A stretch of 64,000 bases of DNA, from the NCBI GenBank assembly GCA_001664005.1, contig CP016093.1, positions 2,425,001 to 2,489,000 of the forward strand. The letters run 5' to 3'. Shown here one piece after another: positions 1-10,015 of the stretch. The position numbers and the translations under genes were made by a program. Positions within the stretch are counted from its first letter, which is position 1; every line of letters starts with the position of its first letter. Origin of the DNA: Rhizobiales bacterium NRL2 (GTDB lineage: Bacteria; Pseudomonadota; Alphaproteobacteria; Minwuiales; Minwuiaceae). The notes beneath the pieces are model-generated. The model ran no database searches, was not told the DNA's origin, and saw nothing but the letters and a program-made list of their open reading frames with translations.

Positions 1-3000
1 GCGGAGCAGATCGGCCATTCCATCGATCAGCCGCTGGGGCGTCTGCGCGAAGAGAGCGACCAGACGGTGCGCCGTATTGCGGGCGCCACCCAGGATCTCA
101 AGGCCAGGATCGAGGCGCTTTCCCAGGAGATGGCGCGGACGGCGGATCAGTCCGGAGCGGTCGGCAAGGGCGTCGACGACAGCCTGATTCGGGTGCGCAC
201 CGCTGCCGGCGAGATCCGCACCCTGATCGGCGATCTGGATCAATCCACGCGGGAGCGGCTCGAGGAACTGGGCGAACTGGCATCGGGGGCCATTCGGGCG
301 TCCGATCAGGCGGCAGGCCGCGTTGACCGGCGGATGGCCGAACTGGCGGGCTCTCTAGACAGCGTCAATGTCGGCGCCGGCGAAGCGGAGCAGGCGCTGC
401 TGGCCGCGGTCGAACAGGCCCGGGCCGCGGTCGACCTGTTCCGCGAGCATGCCGAGGCGGCGGGCGAGACGGCGTCCGCGACTGCAGATCGCTCCGAAGG
501 CGCCGCAGCGCATGTGACCGAAGCCGGCGCGGCCTTCGCCGCTGCGGGCCGGCAGATCGAAGCCGCCGACATCAGGCTGTCCACCGCGCAGGAGCGGATC
601 GACGCCACCGTTTCGCATCTGTCGGGCGTCGTCGAGGAAGGCATGGCCGGCCTGGAGGAGCGCGTGCGGGAGGTCGCCAGCTTTGCCGAAGCGGCCACGG
701 AGCGGTCGGCCGAACGGCTGGCCGCGGTCTCCGGCGGCCTCGCCGGGACCGCCCGCGACCTGGAGAAGCAGATCGCCTTCCTGGAGCAGCGCACCGAGGC
801 CTCCGGGGAGAAGGGACGGGAGACGTCGGCGCGGCTGTCGGCGCGCGTAGCCGAACTGTCTGCCGCGCTGGAGGAAGTCGGGCTGGAAGCGGCGCGCAGC
901 GATGCCGGTCTGCGGGACCTGGCGGAACGCGGCCAGGACGCCGTCCGCAGCCTGGGCGAGGCGCTCGACGAGGTTGCCCGCGGCGCCGAAGGCAGCGAGG
1001 AACGCGCCCGGCAGTCCGTGGAGTCGATCGAAGGTGCGGCGCTGTCCTTGTTGAGCGCCGGCGACCGTGTCGACGAGCGTCTGGCGCAACTGGGTGACGT
1101 CGTGACCCTGCGCACCGGCGAACTGGAAGACATCGCGGCGCGGATTGCCGCGGCGGCGCTGGCCGCGGAACAGGGGGCGGCCGAACGCCTGGAACAGGTC
1201 GCCGACCGGGTGGAGCATGCGACGTCGGCGGCGGGCGGATCCTTCGCCAGTCTGTCGGATGATCTGTCGGCCTTCATGTCCGACCTTCAGAGCCGGACGG
1301 GAGCCATGCGGGCGACGGTGGACGAGGCCACGGGCGCATCCGACCGGGCCTCGGCGCGGCTGTCGGAATCGGTCGCCGAACTGGCCCTTCTGCTCAAGGA
1401 TATCGAGCAGGCCGTGGGCGGGGCGGGCGAGAACATGTCGACGCTGGATGGTCAGGTGCGGGATCTGGCCGCCGCGATCCGCCACAGCATCGAGGAGAAC
1501 CTGGAAGTCCTGGAGGGACGCAGCCGGGCGGTGACCGCGGAACTGACCGCGCGCTCGGGGGACCTTGAGGAAGCTTCGGGCCGTCTGGAGGAGCGCGCTG
1601 CGCTCTCGGCGGAACGGCTGGTTGCGGTCGAGGGGCGGCTCGGCGCGCAGGCGCGGGAGACGGAAGACGCCTTCGGCGTGTTCGTGGATCTCTGGCGCGA
1701 CCGCACCGAGGGACTGGAAGGGATGGCCGGCCGACTCCGCGCCTTGGCCGAGGGCCTGGACGGGGAGACAGCAGCCAGACTGGAAGGCGTCGTCGGCGGA
1801 CTCCAGCGGGCAGTGGACGAAACCCGGAGCGCTATCGGCAGCCTGGAGACGGAGAAAACGGGCCTGCAGAAGATCAGCTCGGAGCTGGGCGAGAATCTGA
1901 GCGGTGCCGCGGCCGAACTGGAATTGAAACTGTCGGCGGCGGCGGCCACGGCGGACGGCGCCGCCGGGCGGCTGGCTGAGCGGATCGGCGAACTGGAAGC
2001 GGCTGTCGCCAGTCTGGACGCCGCCGCCGGCGCCGGCGCCGAACGGGCCGAGGAACGCACGCGCGATGTCCGTGCCCTGCTGAGCGATGTCACCGATTCA
2101 TCCGCCGTGCTGGGCCGCGAGATCGTGCGCATCGCCGAGCTTGGCGACCGGACGGCGCAGTCGCTGGAGGAGAACGGAAGCCGCCTGGGCGAGACCGCCG
2201 ACGGCATGCAGCGGCAGATGACCGAGGCCGCCGGCCGTCTGGCGGGCGAGGGCGACCGCATTGCAGGGGTGCTGGAACGGCTGCAGGAACATGCCGGCGG
2301 CGCGGACGAGGCGCTTTCGGCATCGCTTTCGGGCCTTGCCCGGAAGGTCACCGAAGCGAGCGAGCTCGCCCGTATCACCGCCGAAAGCCTGGAGGTCGGC
2401 AGCGGCGCTCTGACCGAGGAGGCCGAGCGCGTGCGCGACCGGATCATGGATCTGACCGCCCGGCTGCAGCAGGAGATCGACGGGCTGGACGAGCGGGCCG
2501 GCGCGGTTTCCGGCCGGGTTCTCGGCGCAGCCGACGAGATCGAACTCAGGGCCACCGCGCTCAGCGCCACGGCCGACGGCGCCGCCAATGCGAATCTGGA
2601 AAAGGCGGAGGCGATCGCGCGGCAGATGCAGGCGCTCACCGACCGCAATCAGGCGTCCCAGGCCATGCTCGAGCGGACGGCGGAGCGCATTGCCGAAGCG
2701 GCGAATTCCGGCGAGAACTCCGCGAAGTCCGCCAGCGCCGCGATGGAGGAGGCCGCGAGCGCCATGGCCGCGGCCCTGCCCAAGGCCGGCGAGGTGGAGA
2801 TCGCCGCAGGGCGGCTGGCCGACGCCAGCGCGTCGATGCGGGAAGATCTTGTCCGGACGTCCGAGGAAAGCCTGGAGCGGGCGCGGCGCCTGTCGGAGGA
2901 GCGGGACGCCTTCGCGGCCGAGCACGAGCGGCTGGCCAAGGCAGTCACCGCAAATGCCCAGCGTCTGGCCGGAGAACTGGAGCAGGCCCGGGCTCGGATG

Positions 3001-4104
3001 TCCGCCTTCGTCAATGCCGGCGAGGCCGCAGGGGCCAGCGCCGAACAGGTGACCCGCCGTCTGGAGGCGCAGGTGGAGCGGAGCGAGCAGGTCGCGGCGA
3101 CGCTGGGTGAGCGCGGCAGCGAACTGGAAGCCCTGCTTCAGTCGCGCCTGGCCGCCGTATCGGAGGCCGAGGAAGCGGCGACACGCGCGGCGGAGACACT
3201 GCGCGCCGGCTTCGAGGCGGAGGCCAGGCGGCTGCAGGCGATGCGCGAGAGCGCGGTGGAAGGCGGCCGGGAACTGACCGGGACTGTCGCCGTGGCGCTG
3301 TCCGAGTTGCAGCAGAAATCGGAGGCCTTCGAAACCAGGATCGAGACGCTCGGCGCCGCCTCGGCCAGGCTGAACGAGGATCTGGTCGCGACGGTCCGCG
3401 CCATGACCGAGGAGGTCGAGCGCACCGGTGAGGCGGGCCGGGCGCTGACCGAGACGGCTGAGAAGTCGGACACGGCGATGACCCGCCAGCGCGAGGCATT
3501 CGCCGAGTCCGTGTCGCTCGCAGAGAAGGCGGCGGACCGGGCGCGCCGCCTTCTGGGCGAGCAGGCGACAGCCGTCGCCGGCGCGTCCCAGGCCGTGACC
3601 ATCCAGTCCGGACTGGCCGCCCGCGCTTTCGAAGGGCAGGCGGACAAGCTGCAGTCGGCGGCGGAGAAGGCCGCGGATGCGGCGCGGCGCGTCCGCGAGG
3701 ACATCCGGCTCGACCGCGACAAGCGCTTCCTGCGCTCCGCGGCCATGGTCTCGGAAGGTCTGCATTCACTGTCCGTGGACATGCATGCGATGCTCGGCGA
3801 CACGGTCGACGACCGGCAATGGCGCGCCTTCCGCAAGGGGGACCGGGGTCTGTTCGCCCGCCGGCTGGCCGAGCGCGGCCAGCGCAAGCGGATCGCCCGT
3901 GCGTATGCCGAAGACGGCGAGTTCCGCCGTCACGTGGACATGTACGTCAACGAGTACGAATCCCTGCTGCAGGCAGTGGACGAGGCAGACAGCCAGGGGC
4001 TGCTCTCCTCGGTCTTTCTCAGCGCGGATGTCGGAAAGCTCTACCGCGTGCTATGTGCCGCGCTCGACCGCACGCCCATGACAAGCAGACCTGCAAGACA
4101 CTGA
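1..4104 (+). CDS. Giant coiled-coil protein, possibly TipN-like polarity factor (5' end outside window)
   Basis: The reading frame is open from base 1, so the start lies upstream and 1367 residues are visible. Almost all of it is Ala/Glu/Arg-rich heptad-type helix with very few aromatic residues, typical of a long coiled coil (apolipoprotein/Smc-like composition). The last ~120 residues (from about 3720) differ: they contain W, Y and F, a DDRQWRAFRKGDRG stretch and a conserved-looking globular end. This architecture, an alphaproteobacterial giant coiled coil with a compact C-terminal domain, resembles the TipN pole-marker family from memory; that is inference. The next gene starts one base after its stop, suggesting cotranscription. 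It could also be an unrelated cytoskeletal or chemotaxis-like scaffold. Confidence 0.6.
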   Translation, partial: AEQIGHSIDQPLGRLREESDQTVRRIAGATQDLKARIEALSQEMARTADQSGAVGKGVDDSLIRVRTAAGEIRTLIGDLDQSTRERLEELGELASGAIRASDQAAGRVDRRMAELAGSLDSVNVGAGEAEQALLAAVEQARAAVDLFREHAEAAGETASATADRSEGAAAHVTEAGAAFAAAGRQIEAADIRLSTAQERIDATVSHLSGVVEEGMAGLEERVREVASFAEAATERSAERLAAVSGGLAGTARDLEKQIAFLEQRTEASGEKGRETSARLSARVAELSAALEEVGLEAARSDAGLRDLAERGQDAVRSLGEALDEVARGAEGSEERARQSVESIEGAALSLLSAGDRVDERLAQLGDVVTLRTGELEDIAARIAAAALAAEQGAAERLEQVADRVEHATSAAGGSFASLSDDLSAFMSDLQSRTGAMRATVDEATGASDRASARLSESVAELALLLKDIEQAVGGAGENMSTLDGQVRDLAAAIRHSIEENLEVLEGRSRAVTAELTARSGDLEEASGRLEERAALSAERLVAVEGRLGAQARETEDAFGVFVDLWRDRTEGLEGMAGRLRALAEGLDGETAARLEGVVGGLQRAVDETRSAIGSLETEKTGLQKISSELGENLSGAAAELELKLSAAAATADGAAGRLAERIGELEAAVASLDAAAGAGAERAEERTRDVRALLSDVTDSSAVLGREIVRIAELGDRTAQSLEENGSRLGETADGMQRQMTEAAGRLAGEGDRIAGVLERLQEHAGGADEALSASLSGLARKVTEASELARITAESLEVGSGALTEEAERVRDRIMDLTARLQQEIDGLDERAGAVSGRVLGAADEIELRATALSATADGAANANLEKAEAIARQMQALTDRNQASQAMLERTAERIAEAANSGENSAKSASAAMEEAASAMAAALPKAGEVEIAAGRLADASASMREDLVRTSEESLERARRLSEERDAFAAEHERLAKAVTANAQRLAGELEQARARMSAFVNAGEAAGASAEQVTRRLEAQVERSEQVAATLGERGSELEALLQSRLAAVSEAEEAATRAAETLRAGFEAEARRLQAMRESAVEGGRELTGTVAVALSELQQKSEAFETRIETLGAASARLNEDLVATVRAMTEEVERTGEAGRALTETAEKSDTAMTRQREAFAESVSLAEKAADRARRLLGEQATAVAGASQAVTIQSGLAARAFEGQADKLQSAAEKAADAARRVREDIRLDRDKRFLRSAAMVSEGLHSLSVDMHAMLGDTVDDRQWRAFRKGDRGLFARRLAERGQRKRIARAYAEDGEFRRHVDMYVNEYESLLQAVDEADSQGLLSSVFLSADVGKLYRVLCAALDRTPMTSRPARH

Positions 4105-4105
4105 C

Positions 4106-5266
4106 ATGAAACAAGGCAACTCGATCCTCGGCGAGTACGGGGTGACCGTATTCGAACTGATGAGCCGTCTGGCCATGCAGCACGGTTCGATCAATCTCGG
4201 CCAGGGCTTCCCGGACGACAACGGTCCGGAGGACGTCCGGCGCGTCGCCGCCGAGGCGCTGGAAGACCGGCCCAACCAGTATCCGCCGATGCTCGGCGTG
4301 CCGGAACTGCGCCAGGCCGTGGCGTCCCACGGGAAGCGGTTCTATGACCTGGACGTCGACTGGCAGGCGGAGACGATGGTCACGTCGGGCGCGACAGAGT
4401 CGCTGGCCGCATGCTTTCTGGCGCTGATCGAGCCGGGCGACGAGGTCGTCTGCTTCGAGCCGCTCTATGATTCCTATCTGCCCATGATCCGCCGGGCGGG
4501 CGGCGTCCCGAAGCTGGTGCGCCTGTCGCCGCCTGACTGGAAGTTGCCCGAAGACCGGCTGCGCGCCGCGTTCTCCGACAGGACCAAGCTGATCCTGCTT
4601 AACAACCCGCTCAATCCGGCGGGCAAGGCGTTCAGCCGTGCGGAGCTGGATCTGATCGCCGAACTGGTTCTGGCCCATGACGCCTACGCCGTCTGCGATG
4701 AGGTCTATGAGCACATCGTCTTCGACGGGCTGGCGCACATTCCGCTGATCACCCTGCCGGGCATGCGCGACCGGGCGGTCAAGATCGGGTCGGCCGGCAA
4801 GACGTTCTCGCTGACCGGCTGGAAGGTCGGTTACGCCACCGCGGCGCCGGAACTGCTGCAGCGCATCGCCAAGGCGCATCAGTTCCTGACCTTCACCACA
4901 CCGCCCAACCTGCAACGCGCCGTCGCCTACGGCCTGGAAAAGGAAGCCAGCTACTTCGCCGGCCTGGCGGCGGTGATGCAGGCCAAGCGCGACCGCATTG
5001 CCGAGGGGCTGGTGGCCGCCGGATTCGAACCCGCGACCTGTCAGGGCACGTACTTCCTGAACGCCGATATCCGGGGGCTGGGCTTCACCGACGGCGACGT
5101 CGCGTTCTGCGAGATGATCACGAAGGAGGCCGGCGTCACCGCGGTGCCGGTCAGCGCCTTCTATGCCGGCGCGGAGGCGCCGTCGAACTTCGTGCGCTTC
5201 TGCTTCTCCAAGCAGGACGACATACTCGACGCAGCGTCGGAAAAGCTGGCGGCCCGGTTCACCTAG
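4106..5266 (+). CDS. Class I/II PLP-dependent aminotransferase (methionine/kynurenine aminotransferase-like)
   Basis: 386 aa, full length for fold-type I aminotransferases. The N-terminus has NLGQGFPD (30-37), as in the YbdL/kynurenine aminotransferase group. NNPLNPAGK (166-174) and CDEVYEH (197-203) are the cofactor-ring segment, and SAGKTFSLTGWKVGY (229-243) carries the Schiff-base lysine K232. It should transfer an amino group from a hydrophobic or sulphur amino acid to a 2-oxo acid in the cytosol; the exact substrate cannot be read. The ATG lies one base after the coiled-coil gene stop. Its end overlaps the convergent mgtC-like gene by 4 bp. Confidence 0.88.
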   Translation: MKQGNSILGEYGVTVFELMSRLAMQHGSINLGQGFPDDNGPEDVRRVAAEALEDRPNQYPPMLGVPELRQAVASHGKRFYDLDVDWQAETMVTSGATESLAACFLALIEPGDEVVCFEPLYDSYLPMIRRAGGVPKLVRLSPPDWKLPEDRLRAAFSDRTKLILLNNPLNPAGKAFSRAELDLIAELVLAHDAYAVCDEVYEHIVFDGLAHIPLITLPGMRDRAVKIGSAGKTFSLTGWKVGYATAAPELLQRIAKAHQFLTFTTPPNLQRAVAYGLEKEASYFAGLAAVMQAKRDRIAEGLVAAGFEPATCQGTYFLNADIRGLGFTDGDVAFCEMITKEAGVTAVPVSAFYAGAEAPSNFVRFCFSKQDDILDAASEKLAARFT

Positions 5267-5766
5267 CGGAAGTGCTTGCCGCCGGCCTTGCGGTAATTGG
5301 GGTTCTTCATCGCTTCGGTCCGGCCCTGGATGAACTCGAGGACGAACAGGACGGCTGCGGCGCCCACAGCCAGCGGCAGGGCCAGCCAGAACAGGCCGAG
5401 GCCGCAGGCCACGCCCATCGAGCCGGTCACCCATGTGGCGGCGCCGCTGGCCATGCCTGACAGCCGGTCCTCGCCGGACTTGATGATGGCGCCGGCGCCG
5501 AGGAAGCCGAAGGCGCCGATAATGCCTTCGATGACGCGGCCGGGATCGATCCGGTTGTTGACCGGCGCATCCTGGTGAGCGAGTTCCATGCCCGCGATGG
5601 TGAAGGCGGCCGCGCCGACCGCGACGAGCATGTAGGTGCGCAGGCCGACCGGCTTCTTCTTCAGTTCCCGGTCGAGGCCCAGGATGAACCCGCAGCCGGC
5701 GGCGGCCAGGACGCGGAGCAATGCCTCGCCTACCGGGACGTAGTCCGTCTGCAGCAACTCTTCCAT
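5263..5766 (-). CDS. MgtC/SapB family inner-membrane protein
   Basis: About 167 aa with four to five hydrophobic segments. It has the family signature near the N-terminus: a glycine-rich helix followed by LGLDRELKKKPVGLRTYMLV, then VGAAAF, and IGAFGFLGAGAIIKSG in the middle. MgtC proteins sit in the inner membrane and are tied to Mg2+ limitation and acid survival, often by modulating ATP synthase or phosphate uptake; the role here is not known. Three start codons lie in a row (TTG, ATG, ATG); the third, at 5766, has the best spacing (6 nt) from a GGGAG ribosome-binding site. Short for the family, as it lacks the C-terminal ACT-like domain. Confidence 0.85.
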   Translation of the reverse strand: MEELLQTDYVPVGEALLRVLAAAGCGFILGLDRELKKKPVGLRTYMLVAVGAAAFTIAGMELAHQDAPVNNRIDPGRVIEGIIGAFGFLGAGAIIKSGEDRLSGMASGAATWVTGSMGVACGLGLFWLALPLAVGAAAVLFVLEFIQGRTEAMKNPNYRKAGGKHFR

Positions 5767-5791
5767 CATCAACTCCCGATCTTGCGCCGGT

Positions 5792-7582
5792 TCAGTTGGC
5801 CGAGATGCGTCCTTCCAGAAGCCGGACCACGCGGGGCCAGGATTCTTCCTGCGCCCGGTCGAGCGCGGTCTTGCCCTGCCGATCCTCGATCAAGGGGTTC
5901 GCGCCGCCGTTGAGCAGCGTTTCGGCAACCTCGAAGTGGCCGTTCCACGCCGCACGGATCAGCGGTGTCGTGCCCGTGTCGTCGCGGGCGTTCGGGTCGG
6001 CGCCGTGGGCCAGCAGATCCTCGACGATATGCACGTAGCCATTGATGGCGGCCCATGCAAGCGGGGTGCGGCCATCCAGGTCGACGGTGTCGATGTCGAC
6101 GCCCTTCTCGATCAGGAACTCCACCACCATTTCGCGTCCGCGCCAGGCGGCGGCGATAATGGCGTCCCGGCCGGAAGCGTCGATGGCGTTGGGATCGGCG
6201 CCGGCGCGAAGCAGCGTCTCCATCTTGCCGATATTCCCGCGGTCGACGGCCTCGCGCAGGTTCTCGTCCAGCGCCTTCTGGCGCGCCGGCGGCAGGCGCT
6301 TCTCCGGGCGCTGCTGCTCGAGCTTCCGCCGCCGGTCGGCTGCCTCCCGCTCCGCCTGCTGGCGCTCCTCCAGGCTCATCTCGTCGCGCAGCGCCCTGAG
6401 CGCGCGGCGGGCGACCACGTTGTCCTCCTCCGCAGCGTTCTTCAGCAGGATGTAGGCCTTCTTGCGACTCTCCTCCACGCCATCGCCGGTCAGATGCTTC
6501 TTCGCCAGTTCGATCTGGGCCGGCTCGTAGCCCTTCTCGGCGAGGTTCTCCATGATTGAGCGGGCCCTGGCGCGATCCTTCTCGACGCCATCACCGCGGT
6601 CGAGGGCGCGGGCGAGGTTCATCTCCGCGGCGGGAATGCCTTCCTCGGCGGCCTTGCGATAACGCTCGACGGCCTGGCGCGCCCTTTCCCGTTCAGCCGG
6701 TGTCAGTGCGTCATCCTGCTTTTCGCGCCTCTCGGAGCGTTCCAGGACCTCCGCCGCCTTCTCCGGCTTCGCCGCATCCGGTGTGACGGTGGCGCGTGTA
6801 CGCGCATCCTGTGCGATCTGGCGCGGGGCTTCCGGGGTCGCGCGGTCGGGCGGCTCGATCCTGGGCACGCGCGCTTCGGCCTTGGCGATCTGCAGCCGCT
6901 CGAGCCGGCGCTGCATGGCCGCCAGCCGCTCCTCGGCGTCGCGCGCCGCCGCCTCCTGCTTGCGGGCGGCGGCGAGTTTCTGTTCGACCACGGCCTGGGC
7001 CTTCATCGCCTCCAGGCGGCGGATCTCGGCCTCGATCGCGCGTGCGTCCTCGGGCAGCCGCTCGCGGTCCTGCAGGCGCGATGCGTCAGGTGTCTCTCTC
7101 TCGCCTCTCTCCTCGTCCGGGGTCAGCGGCGCGCCGCGTTCGTAGATCAGGGCGACGTCGCCCGGCGCGGCCGGCTCGGGGGCGGCACCGGCATCGGCCG
7201 GACGGGGCGCGCGGCGGGCGGCCTCGATCGCGGCCGGGCGTACATCGGGCAGCGCGATCTCGGGCGCATTCTCCGGCCTGGCGACTGCGTCTTCGGGCGG
7301 ATCGGGGTCGCTGGATTCGATCGCGGTCTCCACAGGGATCGCCGCGGGCAGGTCCGGCTCGATGCGCAGCACGTTCTGCGGCTCGGGCTGCTGGTAGACG
7401 CCCTCGAAGATCTGGATCGAAATCGGCGGCGCGAAACGGTCGAGATCGCGGTCGAAGAGCTGCGGCGCGGCCACGATCAGAACGCCGAGCGCCGCGCCAT
7501 GGGCGAGACCGGCAACGGTCATGCCCCGGCTGACGTTTTCCGTCACCGAGAGGAACTTCGGTATGATGCGGCGCGCGATCAT
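5792..7582 (-). CDS. Membrane-anchored Sel1-repeat and ankyrin-repeat protein with TonB/TolA-like N-terminus
   Basis: 596 aa. One transmembrane segment at ~22-40 is followed by a Pro/Glu-rich stretch (65-150) and a charged Ala/Glu/Arg helix (170-240), which looks like the TM-plus-periplasmic-linker layout of TonB or TolA. Residues ~297-400 hold Sel1-type repeats (AAEEGIPAAEMNLARALDRG and two more), and ~437-592 hold about five ankyrin repeats (LLRAGADPNAIDASGRDAI and others). Both repeat types are protein-interaction surfaces. No catalytic motif is seen. The repeats are probably periplasmic if the single helix is oriented as in TonB. The ATG at 7582 has no strong ribosome-binding site; an in-frame Met at 7525 is an alternative. 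Confidence 0.75.
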   Translation of the reverse strand: MIARRIIPKFLSVTENVSRGMTVAGLAHGAALGVLIVAAPQLFDRDLDRFAPPISIQIFEGVYQQPEPQNVLRIEPDLPAAIPVETAIESSDPDPPEDAVARPENAPEIALPDVRPAAIEAARRAPRPADAGAAPEPAAPGDVALIYERGAPLTPDEERGERETPDASRLQDRERLPEDARAIEAEIRRLEAMKAQAVVEQKLAAARKQEAAARDAEERLAAMQRRLERLQIAKAEARVPRIEPPDRATPEAPRQIAQDARTRATVTPDAAKPEKAAEVLERSERREKQDDALTPAERERARQAVERYRKAAEEGIPAAEMNLARALDRGDGVEKDRARARSIMENLAEKGYEPAQIELAKKHLTGDGVEESRKKAYILLKNAAEEDNVVARRALRALRDEMSLEERQQAEREAADRRRKLEQQRPEKRLPPARQKALDENLREAVDRGNIGKMETLLRAGADPNAIDASGRDAIIAAAWRGREMVVEFLIEKGVDIDTVDLDGRTPLAWAAINGYVHIVEDLLAHGADPNARDDTGTTPLIRAAWNGHFEVAETLLNGGANPLIEDRQGKTALDRAQEESWPRVVRLLEGRISAN

Positions 7583-7717
7583 GGCGCGTTGGGACCCCGG
7601 GCGTCTGCGTTCAGGCGCGGCGCGCCCTGTGCCCTGCTGGCACAGCGCACGATCCGCACAGGAATTTCAGCAAGATACATGCCCGCGATGGGCGCGTCGC
7701 CGTCAAACGGCCCGGGT

Positions 7718-8707
7718 TCAGCCGCCGGTGACGCTCATGTGCCGGCCGACCGCAGGCGCGGCGCGGCGGCGGTCGATGATGAAATCATGGCCCTTCGGCT
7801 TGCGCGCGATGGCCTCGTCGATGGCCTGGTCGAGAGCATTGCCGCTCGGGTCGGCGCGCAGCGGCGCCCGCAGATCGGCCGCATCCTCCTGGCCAAGGCA
7901 CATGTAGAGCGTACCGGTGCAGGTCAGCCGCACCCGGTTGCAACTCTCGCAGAAATTGTGGGTCATCGGGGTGATGAAGCCCAGCCGCTGGCCGGTCTCC
8001 TTCACCACGGTGTAGCGGGCAGGGCCGCCGGTCTTGTAGTCGGTGTCTTGCAGCGTCCAGTCCTGCGCCAGGCGCGCCCGGACCATGGAAAGCGGCAGAT
8101 ACTGGTCGGTGCGGTCGCCGTCGATGTCGCCCAGCGGCATGGTTTCGATCAGGCAGAGGTCGTGGCCGTGGCGGCCGCACCAGTCGACCATGCAGGAAAT
8201 CTCGTCCTCGTTGACGCCCTTCAGCGCCACGGTGTTGATCTTCACGTGCAGCCCGGCCTTCTGCGCCGCCTCCAGGCCGCGCAGCACCTTGTCCAGCTTG
8301 CCCCAGCGCGTGATGCGCTCGAATTTCTCGGGGTCCAGCGTGTCGATGGAGACGTTGACGCGCCGTACACCGATGGCGGCGAGTTCGTCGGCGAAGCGGT
8401 GAAGCTGGCTGCCGTTCGAGGTCAGCGTGAGCTCCTCGAGCGCGCCGCTTTCCAGATGCCGGCCGAGATTGCGGAACAGGGTCATGACATCGCGGCGCAC
8501 CAGCGGCTCGCCGCCGGTGATGCGCAGCTTGCGTACGCCCTTGGCGACGAAAGCCGAGCAGAGGGTATCCAGTTCCTCCAGGCTCAGCACTTCCGACTTG
8601 GGCAGGAAGGTCATGTTCTCCGACATGCAGTAGACGCAGCGGAAATCGCAGCGGTCCGTCACGGAGACGCGGAGATAGCTGATCGTTCTGCCGAACGGGT
8701 CGATCAA
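7718..8707 (-). CDS. moaA: GTP 3',8-cyclase MoaA
   Basis: Radical SAM enzyme that, with MoaC, turns GTP into cyclic pyranopterin monophosphate, the first step of molybdenum cofactor synthesis. The N-terminal cluster motif is CDFRCVYC (C20, C24, C27). A second 4Fe-4S site is given by FCESC and a later Cys in LTCTG, and the protein ends in the conserved Gly-Gly tail. The frame stays open to 8869, but a TTG at 8707 with GGAAGG upstream gives 329 aa, the usual MoaA length, and avoids an 82-bp overlap with the upstream gene; that start is chosen. No other moa gene is in the window. Confidence 0.93.
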   Translation of the reverse strand: MIDPFGRTISYLRVSVTDRCDFRCVYCMSENMTFLPKSEVLSLEELDTLCSAFVAKGVRKLRITGGEPLVRRDVMTLFRNLGRHLESGALEELTLTSNGSQLHRFADELAAIGVRRVNVSIDTLDPEKFERITRWGKLDKVLRGLEAAQKAGLHVKINTVALKGVNEDEISCMVDWCGRHGHDLCLIETMPLGDIDGDRTDQYLPLSMVRARLAQDWTLQDTDYKTGGPARYTVVKETGQRLGFITPMTHNFCESCNRVRLTCTGTLYMCLGQEDAADLRAPLRADPSGNALDQAIDEAIARKPKGHDFIIDRRRAAPAVGRHMSVTGG

Positions 8708-8787
8708 TGGTTCGCCCTTCCGATTGCTCAGGTCCAGTCCGCTATATTGCGCGGCGGACCCGGCGTGTAAAGGCGTGGGCGGCCGGC

Positions 8788-9969
8788 CTACTTCTGGTGG
8801 GCGAGCTGGTTCAGCGCTGCCAGATAGTCCGGATCCTGGCGCCAGCGGCGCACGACGGCGAGCGCGCATTCGAACGAGATGTCGTGATAGAGGTCGTGCA
8901 GACGCTGGCGTTCCTCCGAGTGGCTGCGCGTGAGCGAGCCGCGCGCCGCGCGCGTCAGATCATACATGGTCAGGAAAACCTGCCGATCCATCTCCAGCGC
9001 CCGGCAGGCAATGGCGAAGGCCTCGCCGCCCGGTTCGTAGACCAGCCGCCGCATCAGCTCGACGCGCAGTCCGCAGAGCCGGGCCAGGGCGTATTCGAAC
9101 AGGCTGACCTCGCCCTGGCGCAGCGATTTCAAGACGAATCCCGCGTTGAGCTGCCCGGCGTTGTAGAGCCGTTCCACCAGCCGCTCAGAGGGGTCGCGTG
9201 GCTCGTCTTCGCCGTTGTTGGCGCGCACCGCCTCGTTCATGGCGTTCAGCATCGTTTCGTCCAGCGCGGCCTGGTCGAACTTGTAGTTGTCCAGGATGTA
9301 CTGGCGCAGCGCCGCTGAAACCCAGGCGTACATCCGCTTGGCCAGTGGCTTGGGAAGATCCGGCCGGCGCAGCAGCGGCTTCTGATACCGGTCGACGCGC
9401 TCCGATTCGGCCACCAGGTGCTCCAACAGCACTTCGGAGATCTGCGCGCTGCTGTTCTCCAGCAGGGCAACCACCACGTCCTCGCCGCCATGCCTGGCCA
9501 GCGCATCGCTGACCTCGGCGGAGATGTCGGCGCGCATGGCGGTCGCCAACTGATGCTGCAGCGTGCGGTGGCGGACGATCTCGACGAGATCGGCGTCGCG
9601 CAGCGCGCGGCAGTCCATCAGGATGGGGTAGGCGACCTCGATCTGGTCGTTGGCGAGCATGGCCGCCAGTTCCGGCGGGGCGTTGTCGTCGGCGGCGAGT
9701 TTCTCGGCCAGGCGCCGGCGCACCGTCATCTCGACGTCGTGGCTCAGGCGGCGGAGAATGTCGGTCATGATTCCCCGTTCGTTGTCGGACAGGGCGTCGC
9801 CGTCCGTTTCGAACAGGTTCCAGACATCCTCGTAGAGACGCGCGCGGCCTTCCCGGCTCTTGCGCTGAGCCAGATCAAACAACGCCTTGACGTCAGGTTT
9901 GGCTCTCTGCGCCGGATTCAACACCAGAAGCTCCAGTCGTGCGATCTTGCTTCCCACGTTATGCGGCAA
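8788..9969 (-). CDS. DUF2336 domain-containing protein
   Basis: 393 aa, almost wholly alpha-helical with HEAT-like repeats (for example [19 protein letters not shown] and HEAT-type DLVEIVRH segments), matching the alphaproteobacterial DUF2336 family. Function unknown. A second, distinct DUF2336 protein is at 32034. The first start codon is a TTG at 9969 with no clear ribosome-binding site; a GTG at 9957 is equally possible. A TTAA-N7-ATAA box lies immediately upstream of the TTG, which leaves no room for a normal leader and slightly favours the later start. Upstream, on the same strand, is the lone receiver gene. Confidence 0.75.
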   Translation of the reverse strand: MPHNVGSKIARLELLVLNPAQRAKPDVKALFDLAQRKSREGRARLYEDVWNLFETDGDALSDNERGIMTDILRRLSHDVEMTVRRRLAEKLAADDNAPPELAAMLANDQIEVAYPILMDCRALRDADLVEIVRHRTLQHQLATAMRADISAEVSDALARHGGEDVVVALLENSSAQISEVLLEHLVAESERVDRYQKPLLRRPDLPKPLAKRMYAWVSAALRQYILDNYKFDQAALDETMLNAMNEAVRANNGEDEPRDPSERLVERLYNAGQLNAGFVLKSLRQGEVSLFEYALARLCGLRVELMRRLVYEPGGEAFAIACRALEMDRQVFLTMYDLTRAARGSLTRSHSEERQRLHDLYHDISFECALAVVRRWRQDPDYLAALNQLAHQK

Positions 9970-9972
9970 GGG

Positions 9973-9987
9973 TTAACGAACGAATAA
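9973..9987. promoter_or_regulatory. CtrA-like box TTAA-N7-ATAA
   Basis: TTAACGAACGAATAA matches the CtrA consensus TTAA-N7-TTAA with one mismatch. It lies in the 46-bp gap between the receiver gene and the DUF2336 gene, directly before the latter's TTG. CtrA is a master regulator of cell cycle and motility in Alphaproteobacteria. Binding is inference. Confidence 0.35.
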
Positions 9988-10015
9988 GCATGCAATTTCA
10001 ATTGCGTGACGGGCG

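Noticed and set aside
5019-5046. tRNA-like T-arm sequence (GGATTCGAACCCGCGACCT) on the plus strand
   Set aside because: It lies inside the aminotransferase and encodes AAGFEPATC in frame; no acceptor stem or anticodon arm can be paired around it.
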